Source of the DNA: Stackebrandtia endophytica
GTDB taxonomy: Bacteria > Actinomycetota > Actinomycetes > Mycobacteriales > Micromonosporaceae
Direction: 5' to 3'
Length of the DNA stretch: 64,000 bases
NCBI RefSeq assembly: GCF_006716355.1
Contig: NZ_VFOW01000001.1
Coordinates: 5,599,491-5,663,490, forward strand
Both the position numbers and the translations under genes were made by a program. Numbering within the stretch: position 1 is the first letter of the stretch; each line of letters starts with the position of its first letter. This document shows, piece by piece, positions 19,103-27,855 of the stretch. Below the pieces are notes generated by a model. It worked only from the letters and a program-made list of their open reading frames with translations, searched no databases and had not been told where the DNA came from.

Positions 19103-19882
19103 ATGAGCACGCTTTCCATTCGGGACCTTCAGGTGTCGGTGAACATCGGCGAGGGTGAGGACAAGCAGATCCTGCACGGGGTCGACCTGACCATCAACTC
19201 CGGTGAGACCCACGCGATCATGGGACCCAACGGTTCCGGTAAGTCCACGTTGGCCTACTCGATCGCCGGACACCCCAAGTACACGATCACCGGTGGCTCG
19301 GTGACCCTCGACGGCGAGGACGTGTTGGCCATGAGCGTTGACGAGCGCGCTCGCGCCGGTGTCTTCCTGGCCATGCAGTACCCGGTCGAGGTTCCCGGTG
19401 TATCGGTTGCCAACTTCCTGCGCACCGCCAAGACCGCGTTGGAGGGTGAGGCACCGAAGCTGCGGACGTGGATGAAGGACCTGAAGTCGGCCATGTCGGA
19501 CTTGCAGATGGACCCGGAGTTCGCGCAGCGCAACGTCAACGAGGGCTTCTCCGGTGGTGAGAAGAAGCGCCACGAGATCATGCAGCTGGAGCTGCTGAAG
19601 CCGAAGATGGCGATCCTCGACGAGACCGACTCCGGTCTGGACATCGACGCGTTGCGTGTGGTGAGCGAGGGCGTCAACCGCGCCAAGGAGCAGACCGACG
19701 CCGGTGTCCTGCTGATCACCCACTACACCCGGATCCTGCGCTACATCAAGCCGGACTTCGTTCACGTCTTCGTCGGCGGTCGCATCGTCGAAGAGGGCGG
19801 GCCGGAACTGTCCGAGCGCCTGGAGGCCGAGGGATACGAGCGCTACGCGGCCGGAGCCGGTGCCGCCAAGATCGGAGACTGA
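19103..19882 (+). CDS. sufC: Fe-S cluster assembly ATPase SufC
   Basis: Cytosolic ABC-type ATPase that drives SufBCD. The 259 residues include Walker A MGPNGSGKSTLAYSIAG, the SufC-specific signature GFSGGEKKRHEIMQ, and Walker B KMAILDETDSGLDIDALR with the family's T-D following the glutamate. A late VITHYTR-type switch histidine is seen in LLITHYTRILRYIKPDFVH. GGGAG precedes the ATG. Confidence 0.97.
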   Translation: MSTLSIRDLQVSVNIGEGEDKQILHGVDLTINSGETHAIMGPNGSGKSTLAYSIAGHPKYTITGGSVTLDGEDVLAMSVDERARAGVFLAMQYPVEVPGVSVANFLRTAKTALEGEAPKLRTWMKDLKSAMSDLQMDPEFAQRNVNEGFSGGEKKRHEIMQLELLKPKMAILDETDSGLDIDALRVVSEGVNRAKEQTDAGVLLITHYTRILRYIKPDFVHVFVGGRIVEEGGPELSERLEAEGYERYAAGAGAAKIGD

Positions 19883-19884
19883 CC

Positions 19885-21183
19885 ATGACCGCGACCCTGG
19901 CGTCGTCGGCCCGGCCGGCCGATGTGCCGGCCCTGGACGTGGCGGCGATCCGGCGGGACTTCCCGATCCTGTCGCGCACCGTGGGGGACAAGCCGCTGGT
20001 CTATCTGGACTCCGGCAACACCTCACAGAAACCTCGACAGGTCATCGACGCGATGGCGGAGTTCTCGGCTCGGCACAACGCGAACATCTCCCGGGCGGTC
20101 CACACCCTGGGCACCGAGGCAACCGAGGCGTTCGAGGGTGCCCGAGCCAAGGTCGCGGCGTTCATCAACGCTCCGTCGGTCGACGAGGTGGTGTTCACCA
20201 AGAACTCCACCGAGGCCATCAACCTCGTGTCCAATGTGATGTTGGCGGCGTCGTTGGACCCCGGTGCCGACCCACGGTTCCGATTGGGGCCCGGTGACGA
20301 GGTCGTGATCTCCGAAATGGAGCATCACTCCAACATCGTTCCGTGGCAACTGTTGTGTGAACGCACCGGCGCGACGCTGAAGTGGTTCGGGATCACCGAT
20401 CACGGGCGGCTCGACCTGTCCGATATCGACGAGGTGATCACCGAGCGCACCAAGCTGGTCTCGGTGGTTCACATGTCGAACATCCTGGGCACGGTCAACC
20501 AGGTCGACCGTATTCGCGCTCGGGCCCGTGACGTCGGCGCCCTGATCATGCTCGACGCCTCCCAGTCGGTGCCGCACCTGCCGGTGAACGTGACGACGCT
20601 GGACGTCGACTTCATGGCCTTCACCGGGCACAAGATGTGCGGTCCCACCGGTATCGGAGTGCTGTGGGGTCGGTACGACCTCCTGTCGGTCATGCCGCCG
20701 TTTCTGGGCGGTGGCTCCATGATCGCCACCGTCACGATGGGCAAGTCGACCTATGCGGCGCCGCCGGCCCGGTTCGAGGCGGGCACCCCGCCGATCACCG
20801 AGGCCGTCGGATTGGGCGCGGCGGTCGACTACCTGTCGAAGCTCGGCATGCCCGCGGTCCAGTGGCACGAGAAGGAACTGGTCGCCTATGCGTTGGACGC
20901 GTTGGAGAGCGTGCCCGACCTGACGATCATCGGGCCGAGGGTGCCGTTGGCGCGAGGCGGAACGATCTCGTTCGATCTGGCCGGTATCCATCCCCATGAC
21001 GTCGGGCAGGTCCTGGACTCCGAAGGTGTCCAGGTGCGGGTCGGTCATCACTGCGCCAAACCGGTGTGCGCCCGGTTCGGGGTTCCGGCCACGACTCGCG
21101 CGTCGTTCTACGTCTACAACACCCCGCAGGAGATAGACGCACTGGTGGCAGGTTTGGAGAAGACCCGAAAGGTGTTCGGCTGA
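19885..21183 (+). CDS. sufS: Cysteine desulfurase SufS
   Basis: PLP enzyme removing sulfur from cysteine as a persulfide for cluster assembly. The 432-residue protein shows the PLP lysine in DFMAFTGHKMCGPTGIG and the catalytic cysteine in VRVGHHCAKPVCARFG, typical of group II (SufS) enzymes. It begins 2 nt after sufC, and its stop overlaps the sufU start. Confidence 0.96.
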   Translation: MTATLASSARPADVPALDVAAIRRDFPILSRTVGDKPLVYLDSGNTSQKPRQVIDAMAEFSARHNANISRAVHTLGTEATEAFEGARAKVAAFINAPSVDEVVFTKNSTEAINLVSNVMLAASLDPGADPRFRLGPGDEVVISEMEHHSNIVPWQLLCERTGATLKWFGITDHGRLDLSDIDEVITERTKLVSVVHMSNILGTVNQVDRIRARARDVGALIMLDASQSVPHLPVNVTTLDVDFMAFTGHKMCGPTGIGVLWGRYDLLSVMPPFLGGGSMIATVTMGKSTYAAPPARFEAGTPPITEAVGLGAAVDYLSKLGMPAVQWHEKELVAYALDALESVPDLTIIGPRVPLARGGTISFDLAGIHPHDVGQVLDSEGVQVRVGHHCAKPVCARFGVPATTRASFYVYNTPQEIDALVAGLEKTRKVFG

Positions 21184-21638
21184 TGCTCGACGAGTTGTAC
21201 CAGGAAGTGATTCTGGATCACTACCGGTCGCCGCACGGCAAAGGATTGCGGGAGCCGTTCGAGGCCGAGGCCCACCACGTCAACCCGACCTGCGGTGATG
21301 AGATCACGTTGCGGGTCCATCTCAGCGACGACCGGGTCGCCGATGTCTCCTACGACAGCATCGGCTGCTCGATCTCGCAGGCGTCGGCCAGCGTCATGTA
21401 CGACCTCGTGCATGACCAACCGCTCAAGGAAGCGTTTGCCAAGCTGGAGGCGTTCACCGAGCTCATGGGAAGCCGGGGCGGTATCGACCCCGATGAAGAC
21501 GTATTGGAGGACGCGGTGGCCTTCGCCGGGGTTTCGAAGTTCCCCGGCCGGGTCAAATGCGCCCTACTGTCGTGGATGGCGTTCAAGGACGCCGCAGTAC
21601 GTGCCAGCGGTTCAGCCAGGAGTGGAGAAGACACATGA
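21183..21638 (+). CDS. sufU: Sulfur-transfer protein SufU
   Basis: A 151-residue IscU-fold protein that accepts sulfur from SufS in Gram-positive systems. The zinc and sulfur ligands are visible: Asp and Cys of NPTCGDEITL, Cys of SIGCSISQAS, and Cys of FPGRVKCALLSWMAFKDA. The ATG at 21183 overlaps the sufS stop; the longer frame upstream is a sufS shadow. The family insert after the second cysteine is present. Confidence 0.95.
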   Translation: MLDELYQEVILDHYRSPHGKGLREPFEAEAHHVNPTCGDEITLRVHLSDDRVADVSYDSIGCSISQASASVMYDLVHDQPLKEAFAKLEAFTELMGSRGGIDPDEDVLEDAVAFAGVSKFPGRVKCALLSWMAFKDAAVRASGSARSGEDT

Positions 21639-22045
21639 CCGACACCGACACCCAGCCGAACGAGACCGCCGAGACCACGGCCGTCTCCGACGAGCAGGCG
21701 GCGTCGTCGGCTCCGGTGACCAAGGCCGACCCCGATGACGTGACCGAGGCCATGAAGGACGTCGTCGACCCCGAACTGGGCATCAACGTCGTCGACCTGG
21801 GCCTCGTGTACGGCGTTCACGTCGATGACGACAACGTCGCGACCCTGGACATGACCCTGACCTCGGCGGCCTGCCCGCTGACCGACGTCATCGAGGACCA
21901 GACCCGCAGCGCGTTGACCACCGGACCCGGCGGGGGCCTGTGCAACGACGTGCGCATCAACTGGGTGTGGATCCCACCGTGGGGCCCCGACAAGATCACC
22001 GACGAGGGCCGGGACCAGCTGCGGGCCCTGGGCTTCAACGTCTGA
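21635..22045 (+). CDS. sufT: SufT/DUF59 (MIP18-like) metal-sulfur assembly factor
   Basis: A 136-residue protein with an acidic N-terminal tail and a DUF59 domain: MKDVVDPELGINVVDLGLVY, LTSAACPLTDVIEDQ with the conserved cysteine, and a C-terminal WIPPWGPDKITDEGRDQL. The family helps mature Fe-S proteins. It overlaps sufU by 4 nt and closes the suf operon proper. The start at 21635 matches AGGAGTGGAG upstream. Confidence 0.93.
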   Translation: MTDTDTQPNETAETTAVSDEQAASSAPVTKADPDDVTEAMKDVVDPELGINVVDLGLVYGVHVDDDNVATLDMTLTSAACPLTDVIEDQTRSALTTGPGGGLCNDVRINWVWIPPWGPDKITDEGRDQLRALGFNV

Positions 22046-22053
22046 CCCGATCG

Positions 22054-22749
22054 ATGTCGGTGAACCGGCCGGCCGCCGGTGGCGGCCGAGAGATTCTGGT
22101 GACCCCGGAACGGGCCGCCAAGTGGATCGACGGCTTCGACCGGCGGCACTCGGTCACCAGCCTGTCGGTCATCGAGACCGGCCTGCGGGCCGAGGCCGCC
22201 GACGGGGCCGTCGCGGAGTGCTCCCTCCCGTTGGGGGCCCACCTCTCCGAGCGTGCCCCGAGGCCCGAACCAGGCCAGGAGTGGGGACCACTTCTGGAAT
22301 TCTTCGCCGAAGCCGCCACCCGGTCTCGCCGGGTGGGAGCGGTGATCGCGCGACGCGGTGCCTTCGCCGTCGGCGTCTTCGACGGCGATCGGCTCATCAC
22401 CTCCAAGGTCGACACGACCTACGTCCAGGGACGCACCGCCGCCGGAGGCTGGTCGCAGCAGCGATACGCCCGGCGCCGGTCCAACCAGGCGAACAAGGCC
22501 GCCTCGTCGGCGGCCGCGGTGGTGGACCGGATCCTGTCCCCGCTCATGGACGAGCTGTACGCGGTGGTCACCGCCGGGGACCGGGAACTGGTGACGGCGA
22601 TCCTGGCCGACCCCCGCCTGGAGGAGGTGCGTGCCCGGGTGGCGCCGCCGCACTGGGGGGATGTCGCCGAACCGCGGCTGGCGACCTTGAAGGCACTGCC
22701 CGAACGGTTCCGCACCGTGCGCATTCACTTGACCGAACCCGGCGACTGA
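22054..22749 (+). CDS. acVLRF1-family peptidyl-tRNA hydrolase / release factor-like
   Basis: A 231-residue homologue of the actinobacterial VLRF1 group, which resembles eRF1 and Vms1 and releases nascent chains on stalled ribosomes. The catalytic-loop region reads GRTAAGGWSQQRYARRRSNQ, with the glycine pair and glutamine expected for the GGQ-like loop. The ATG at 22054 follows sufT by 8 nt, so it may be the last suf-operon gene; that link is probably positional. A terminator follows. Confidence 0.85.
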   Translation: MSVNRPAAGGGREILVTPERAAKWIDGFDRRHSVTSLSVIETGLRAEAADGAVAECSLPLGAHLSERAPRPEPGQEWGPLLEFFAEAATRSRRVGAVIARRGAFAVGVFDGDRLITSKVDTTYVQGRTAAGGWSQQRYARRRSNQANKAASSAAAVVDRILSPLMDELYAVVTAGDRELVTAILADPRLEEVRARVAPPHWGDVAEPRLATLKALPERFRTVRIHLTEPGD

Positions 22750-22798
22750 GGTCGACCCTCCACGCTTCCCGCCACGAGAAGACGAGTGGACACAAGAA

Positions 22799-22832
22799 GA
22801 CGAGGCGGCTCGCTGGTGCGAACCGCCTCGTC
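22799..22832. terminator. Bidirectional terminator between acVLRF1 and M23 genes
   Basis: Arms GACGAGGCGGCTCG (22799-22812) and CGAACCGCCTCGTC (22819-22832) form a 14-bp stem with one mismatch. The minus-strand reading is followed by TTCTTGTG, so it ends the M23 gene well and can also stop the suf transcript. Confidence 0.8.
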
Positions 22833-22845
22833 GGGGAGGGAGGGA

Positions 22846-23598
22846 TCAGACTTTGACGCCCTTGTCCTTCAGGAACTTCACCGGGTCGGTGGGGGCTCCG
22901 TTGACGTAAACCTCGAAGTGGAGGTGGGGACCGGTCACATCGCCGGTGGAACCGGCCAGACCGATGACGTCACCGGCCTTGACCTTGTCACCGACCGACA
23001 CCAGCAGTTTCGAGTGGTGTCCGTACACGGTCACAACGCCGTTGGCGTGTTCAATGGTGATTCCCAGGCCGTAGCCGCCGTTGGCGCCGGACTGCACGAC
23101 CACTCCGTCGGCGGCGGCGACGTTGTCGGCGCCTTCGGCCGCGGCGAAGTCGGTGCCGTAGTGCATTTCTCCGCCGCGCCAGTCACGAGGTCCGTAGACG
23201 TCGCTGATGGGCGCCGGTGACGGCACCACCCAGTCGGGTGCCGGTTTGGGCTCGGCCTTCTTCGGCTCGGGAGCCTTGGTCTCGGTTTCTTTCTCGGTCG
23301 CCTTCTCAGCGGCTTCCGTGTCAGTGGCTTCGTCACGCTCGGCGCTACGGCCGGCCTGATCGTTTTCCTCGCGGTCGGCAGAGGCGACGGCGACAGTTTC
23401 ATCGGCGGGGCGGTCGGCGGCACTTACCGCGGAGAACCCGGTTCCCAAGAGAACTGCGGCGGCGACAGCCGCGAAAACAGTCCGCGACACCGCTGACTGG
23501 CGTTGACTGTCGAGGAACGACAGGATCGCCTGGCGGTGCTTCTCGAAGAATTTTGCCGGTGTACTGGTTTGCGGGGTTTTCCCGGAGGATGAATCCAT
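22846..23598 (-). CDS. M23-family (LytM) cell-wall endopeptidase
   Basis: A 250-residue secreted or membrane-anchored peptidase. Residues 40-60 form a hydrophobic segment (FAAVAAAVLLGTGFSAVSAA), followed by a charged Glu/Lys/Ala-rich linker (about 65-125) and the LytM domain. Zinc ligands are seen as MHYGTDFA (H-x3-D) and GPHLHFEVY (H-x-H), so the enzyme should be active. Substrates in the family are peptidoglycan cross-bridges. The long N-terminal cytoplasmic part before the hydrophobic stretch (about 38 residues) suggests an anchor rather than a classic signal peptide. Confidence 0.9.
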   Translation of the reverse strand: MDSSSGKTPQTSTPAKFFEKHRQAILSFLDSQRQSAVSRTVFAAVAAAVLLGTGFSAVSAADRPADETVAVASADREENDQAGRSAERDEATDTEAAEKATEKETETKAPEPKKAEPKPAPDWVVPSPAPISDVYGPRDWRGGEMHYGTDFAAAEGADNVAAADGVVVQSGANGGYGLGITIEHANGVVTVYGHHSKLLVSVGDKVKAGDVIGLAGSTGDVTGPHLHFEVYVNGAPTDPVKFLKDKGVKV

Positions 23599-23804
23599 AA
23601 CTCAGCGACCGTACAACTCTCAGAACCGGACATTAGGGCTTTGACCTGCAGAAACATGCGGTTCGCAGGCGTGGTGTCACGTGATTGTGACTCCACCGCC
23701 GAGCCGTGAATCAACCCTGTGAGGGACGGGGTCCTCCGCGAGGAGGATTCGGTGTGACTGGTGAGGTGCGCGATATCGGCTCGCGATCGGGCGAGAACGG
23801 CCGT

Positions 23805-23962
23805 TAGACTTGCCTGCATGCATCGCTGCGAAGACTGAGCGGACCGCCGCTGACTTGCCGCGTCACCGAGCTGGGATGACCAGCCGTGGGAGGTGACTCG
23901 CAGGCCGGCGGCTCAATGCTGTCCGCCTAATCGCCATCGTCTCGAAAGCGAACCACTTCCTA
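23805..23962 (+). promoter_or_regulatory. Promoter and structured leader before the ABC-F gene
   Basis: TAGACT at 23805-23810 is placed 7 nt before the ATG of a 6-codon ORF. The 145-nt leader downstream contains arms that can pair: TGAGC...CGCCG near 23835-23850 with CGGCGGCTCA near 23904-23913, and GCGGAC near 23838 with GTCCGC near 23921. Such leaders in front of ABC-F genes often control expression by ribosome stalling or attenuation; the mechanism here is inference. The rest of the gap (23599-23800) holds only a short TCCTC/GAGGA hairpin near 23732. Confidence 0.5.
23818..23838 (+). CDS. Candidate leaderless leader peptide (6 codons)
   Basis: ATG to TGA encodes MHRCED. The start lies 7 nt after a TAGACT -10 element, so the transcript would begin at or next to the ATG. 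It lies 125 nt upstream of the ABC-F start, within a leader able to fold. Short upstream ORFs are known regulators of antibiotic-responsive ABC-F genes. The size makes chance occurrence a real alternative. Confidence 0.35.
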   Translation: MHRCED

Positions 23963-25588
23963 ATGATCTCCGTAACCGGTCTTGAACTGCGTGCCGGTGC
24001 CCGAATCCTGCTGTCCGACATCAACCTGCGCGTCCAACCGGGCGATCGCATCGGTCTGGTCGGTCGCAACGGCGCCGGCAAGACCACCACCTTGAAGACC
24101 ATGGCGGGGGAGAACCTGCCGTACGCCGGCGCCATCGAGCGCCGGGGTCCGTTCGGCTACCTGCCGCAGGACCCTCGAACCGGTGACCTGGACACCACGG
24201 CCAAGGACCGGGTCCTGTCGGCCCGTGGCCTGGACTCCCTGTTGGCCGAGATGACCAAGTTGCAGTCTCGGCTGGCCGAAACCGCCGACGACGGTGAACG
24301 CGACCGACTGGTGCGCCGATACGGCCAGTTGGAGGACCGTTTCGCCGGTCTCGGCGGTTATGCCGCCGAGTCGGAGGCCGCGCGTATCTGCGCCAACCTC
24401 GGCTTGGCCGACCGGATCCTGGCGCAGACACTGGGCACCCTGTCCGGTGGGCAACGTCGCCGTGTCGAGCTGGCACGCATCCTGTTCTCCGACACCGCCG
24501 AGGGCAACAGCACACTGCTGTTGGACGAGCCGACCAACCACCTCGACGCCGATTCGATCTCCTGGCTGCGCTCGTACCTGTCGGCGCACAAGGGCGGATT
24601 GATCGTGATCAGCCACGACGGCGACCTGCTGGAGGCCGTGGTCAACAAGGTCTGGTATCTCGACGCCAACCGGTCGACCGTCGACCAGTACAACCTGGGC
24701 TGGTCGGCGTATCTGAAGCAACGCGAATCCGACGAGCAGCGCCGCCGTCGGGAGCGCGCCAACGCCGAGCGGAAGGCCGCTCAGCTGACCACCCAGGCCG
24801 AAAAGATGCGAGCCAAGGCCACCAAGGCGGTCGCCGCGCAGAACATGTTGCGTCGTGCCGAACGTCTCGTCGACGGCCTGGAGGAGGTTCGCGCCGCCGA
24901 CCGGGTCGCGAAGGTGCGGCTGCCACAGCCGGCGCCGTGCGGAAAGACGCCGTTGACGGCGAAGGGGCTGTCGAAGAGCTACGGGTCATTGGAGATCTTC
25001 CTCGACGTGGACGTCGCGGTGGACAAGGGTTCCCGCGTGGTCATTCTGGGGCTCAACGGTGCCGGGAAGACGACGTTGCTGCGGATGCTGGCGGGGCTGC
25101 TGACACCCGATTCGGGTGAGGTGGTCGCCGGACACGGGCTGCGGATCGGCTACTACGCGCAGGAGCACGAGACTCTCGACGTCGACCGGACGGTGTTGGA
25201 ACTGATGCGCACCGCCGCCTCCCAGGCCGGCGGGAACCAGACCGACACCGAGTTGCGCAAGATCCTGGGCGCCTTCCTGTTCAGCGGTGACGACGTCGAT
25301 AAACCGGCCGGGGTGCTGTCCGGCGGTGAGAAGACCAGGCTGGCACTGGCGACCCTGGTCTGTTCGGGTGCCAATGTGCTGCTGCTGGACGAGCCGACGA
25401 ACAACCTGGACCCGGCGAGTCGTGAGCAGGTGTTGGACGCCATATCCCGGTTCCCCGGCGCCATCGTCCTGGTGACCCACGACCCGGGCGCGGTGCAGGC
25501 GCTTCGTCCCGAACGGGCCATTCTGCTGCCCGACGGGGACGAGGACATCTGGAGTGACGAGCTGCTCGAACTGGTCGAGTTGGCGTAA
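23963..25588 (+). CDS. ABC-F family ATPase
   Basis: A 541-residue soluble protein with two ABC domains and no membrane segment. Domain 1 has VGRNGAGKTTTLK, LSGGQRRRVELARI and LLLDEPTNHLDAD; domain 2 has LGLNGAGKTTLLRM, LSGGEKTRLALATL and LLLDEPTNNLDP. Between them is a basic, helical linker rich in Arg and Ala (about residues 250-305). ABC-F proteins act on the ribosome in translation quality control or antibiotic protection. The architecture resembles the chromosomally conserved actinobacterial form rather than a dedicated resistance determinant. The C-terminal 600 bp is overlapped on the other strand by the open frame of the EEP gene. Confidence 0.93.
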   Translation: MISVTGLELRAGARILLSDINLRVQPGDRIGLVGRNGAGKTTTLKTMAGENLPYAGAIERRGPFGYLPQDPRTGDLDTTAKDRVLSARGLDSLLAEMTKLQSRLAETADDGERDRLVRRYGQLEDRFAGLGGYAAESEAARICANLGLADRILAQTLGTLSGGQRRRVELARILFSDTAEGNSTLLLDEPTNHLDADSISWLRSYLSAHKGGLIVISHDGDLLEAVVNKVWYLDANRSTVDQYNLGWSAYLKQRESDEQRRRRERANAERKAAQLTTQAEKMRAKATKAVAAQNMLRRAERLVDGLEEVRAADRVAKVRLPQPAPCGKTPLTAKGLSKSYGSLEIFLDVDVAVDKGSRVVILGLNGAGKTTLLRMLAGLLTPDSGEVVAGHGLRIGYYAQEHETLDVDRTVLELMRTAASQAGGNQTDTELRKILGAFLFSGDDVDKPAGVLSGGEKTRLALATLVCSGANVLLLDEPTNNLDPASREQVLDAISRFPGAIVLVTHDPGAVQALRPERAILLPDGDEDIWSDELLELVELA

Positions 25589-26338
25589 TCCCGCGGGGCC
25601 GAGGTCGACGAGCAACGCCCGGTGGTCCGACGGGTCACCGGGCAGCACTCGACTTCGCAGCACTCGAAGGCCGGACACGTAGATCCGGTCGATGCGACTG
25701 ACCGGCCACCGCACCGGGAACGTGGCGCCATGTGGCCGCCCCCACAACAGACTGAGTCGGGCAGGGTGGAGCCTCCTCGCCCGCTGTGCGTTGATCATGG
25801 ACCGCTCCAGCGCGGCGAGTTCACCTCGACGAGAGCCGGTGTTGAAGTCACCGGTCAGCACCGTCGGTATGGGTGAGTCGGCCACGAGCTCGGTGAGGAG
25901 TTCGAGTTGTTCGCTTCGGGTAGGTGCGTGGTCGGGCCCCACCGTCAGGTGCGTCGTGACGACCCGGATGGGGCCGAGGCCGGTCGTGACGTCGCCGGCG
26001 ACCGCGCAGCGCGGTTCGATTCCCGGTGGCGTGGGCAGCCGGTGGACACGGCGCTCACCGATGCCGCAGCGTGCCAACAGCGCGTTGCCGTACTGCCCGC
26101 CACGCCGGTCGATCGCCGCACCGAAATGGGTGTGCATCCCCAGCCTGTCGCCCAGTTCGGCGACCTGATCGGCGTTGCCCGACCGGGGGCCGTAGTGGCG
26201 ATCGACCTCCTGTAGACAGATCACGTCGGGGCGGGCCCGGGCCAGCAGGGCCGCGATGCGTTCCAGGCTGGGCTGGTTGTGCGCGTCGGCTCCATGATGG
26301 ATGTTGTAGGTCACTACCCGCAGTCGGCGCACCCGCAT
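24986..26338 (-). CDS. Endonuclease/exonuclease/phosphatase (EEP) family protein with antisense tail
   Basis: The first ~245 residues form a full EEP domain: RVVTYNIHHGADAHN, VICLQEVDRHYG, VVTTHLTVG, VLTGDFNTG, IDRIYVSGL and a final GDPSDHRALLVDL, which contain the metal-binding Asn, Glu, Asp-x-Asn and Asp-His residues. The domain ends near 25600, almost exactly where the ABC-F gene ends, yet no stop follows and the frame runs 600 nt antisense through ABC-F to 24986 (450 residues total). The tail has no family resemblance. The start ATG at 26338 fits the domain; the longer frame upstream is a shadow of the next gene. Confidence 0.72.
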   Translation of the reverse strand: MRVRRLRVVTYNIHHGADAHNQPSLERIAALLARARPDVICLQEVDRHYGPRSGNADQVAELGDRLGMHTHFGAAIDRRGGQYGNALLARCGIGERRVHRLPTPPGIEPRCAVAGDVTTGLGPIRVVTTHLTVGPDHAPTRSEQLELLTELVADSPIPTVLTGDFNTGSRRGELAALERSMINAQRARRLHPARLSLLWGRPHGATFPVRWPVSRIDRIYVSGLRVLRSRVLPGDPSDHRALLVDLGPAGLRQLDQFEQLVTPDVLVPVGQQNGPFGTKRLHRARVVGHQDDGAGEPGYGVQHLLTTRRVQVVRRLVQQQHIGTRTDQGRQCQPGLLTAGQHPGRFIDVVTAEQEGAQDLAQLGVGLVPAGLGGGGAHQFQHRPVDVESLVLLRVVADPQPVSGDHLTRIGCQQPRQHPQQRRLPGTVEPQNDHAGTLVHRDVHVEEDLQ

Positions 26339-26373
26339 GAGGCTACCGCCGTTTCGGTGGTGGCGGGCCCGAC

Positions 26374-27708
26374 TCACCACGGCGACAACAGAACCGCCTC
26401 GATGATGAGTCCACACGCGGCGGTCACCGCCGCCAGCAACCATGGGAACGGCAGCGGACGGCCGCCCTGGGTCGCCGGTGCGGTGGCCGCGATCAGCAGC
26501 CACGGGAACAGCGGCAGCCAGGTCTCCTCGACTCCGCCTCGCGCCGTCCCCATGAACACCGAGAAGACGATGGCGGCCCCGCCACCGATCAGGAACGGCC
26601 AGGCCGGGGTGTTGCGCATTTTGCGCAGGCTGGACACCAGGCCGGGGCCACACGCGAGGATCAACACGACCAGGCTCAACGGGATCCACCACAGAAGGGA
26701 TCGGTCGAACTCGATGCGTTCGAGGTAGCCGTGGTAGGCGACCGACAGCCCTTCGGCCCAGTTGAATCCGGCCAGTTGCGCCGCGGCCAGCGGTGCGAGG
26801 GCTCCGGCCCCGGTGGCGAGGTTGTGCCAGGGGCGGCGGCGTGCGAAGTACAGGCACACGATCGACAGACCGAACCACGCGGCCAGATAGGCGAACAGTG
26901 TCGCCGAAGCCAGCAGCAGTCCGCTGACAACCGACCACGCCAGCGCGCTCCAGCCGCGACGATTGCGGTGGCTGGCATGGGCGGCCGCTGCCAGCGCGGC
27001 GGCCGCCAGCACGGCGGTGGCGGCATCGGGACCGACGACGAGCCAGATCGCCCACGGCGCCAGGATCAGGAACGGTGCCAGTTGCCGGGCGGCGACCGGG
27101 CCGCAACTGCTGCGCGCGGTCAGCAGTACCAGTGGAACGATCAGCGCCGAGATCGCCGCGCTCAGCAGGCCCAGTTGGATGTCGGAGAGCGAGGTGGACT
27201 TCAGTGCCCACAGCAACAGGAGCGAACCCGGTGGGTGTCCGGTGTTGGCCGTCGACAGGGTCCCGCCGGCGTCGGTGACGGCGGTGAAGAGGTCGGCGGT
27301 GGAACCGACTCCGGCGAGCTCGGGCAGGTAACCATCCTCATTGGATAGATAGCGGCTGAGGCCATCGGGCCCGGACATCAACGCCAAACCCAGTTGCCAT
27401 GCGAGCGCGGCCAGATAGGACAGACTCAGCAGCATCCGCCACGACATCCGTGCCGCCCATCGGCGGCGTGCGACCAGCAGCACGGCCAGCGCCACCAGCG
27501 GGGCGACTATTGCCAGTGGACTGATGTCGAGTCGATAGTGGCCTAGAAAAGGCACCGCGTCACTGCCGAGCTCGGCGCTCATCGCCACAGCGACCGCGGC
27601 GATTCCTAGGCCGACTGCCACCAGGGTCAGCCATGCCGCGAGGTCGCGCCGCTCCATGCTGCGAGGGTCTTTCGGGGCGATCTCGTCGCCGGTTTTGTTT
27701 GCCACCAC
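26374..27708 (-). CDS. Polytopic membrane protein, GT-C-glycosyltransferase-like
   Basis: A 444-residue protein with about eleven membrane segments. After the first two segments an extracytoplasmic stretch with SNEDGYLPELAGVG and TANTGHPPGSLLLLWAL resembles the His-Pro-Pro-Gly loop in polyprenyl-phosphate-dependent GT-C enzymes. The acceptor and sugar donor cannot be told. It lies 35 nt upstream of the EEP gene on the same strand, so the two may be co-transcribed, and is divergent from the 74-residue HTH gene. Confidence 0.75.
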   Translation of the reverse strand: MVANKTGDEIAPKDPRSMERRDLAAWLTLVAVGLGIAAVAVAMSAELGSDAVPFLGHYRLDISPLAIVAPLVALAVLLVARRRWAARMSWRMLLSLSYLAALAWQLGLALMSGPDGLSRYLSNEDGYLPELAGVGSTADLFTAVTDAGGTLSTANTGHPPGSLLLLWALKSTSLSDIQLGLLSAAISALIVPLVLLTARSSCGPVAARQLAPFLILAPWAIWLVVGPDAATAVLAAAALAAAAHASHRNRRGWSALAWSVVSGLLLASATLFAYLAAWFGLSIVCLYFARRRPWHNLATGAGALAPLAAAQLAGFNWAEGLSVAYHGYLERIEFDRSLLWWIPLSLVVLILACGPGLVSSLRKMRNTPAWPFLIGGGAAIVFSVFMGTARGGVEETWLPLFPWLLIAATAPATQGGRPLPFPWLLAAVTAACGLIIEAVLLSPW

Positions 27709-27855
27709 GGGATGCCACGCTATCGGGTATCCGACAGAAACTTGCGATCGGCGTGCCAGACCGCTAAGACTGGGCCAGGCGCAAGATCAGAAATCAGACC
27801 CAACAACTCAGTTTGACACATATCACCCATACGCCAGCAGTGTTAAGGGAAACAT

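Noticed and set aside
23732..23748. TCCTC/GAGGA hairpin in the M23-ABC-F gap considered as a terminator
   Set aside because: Five-base-pair stem without T run; no gene ends here.
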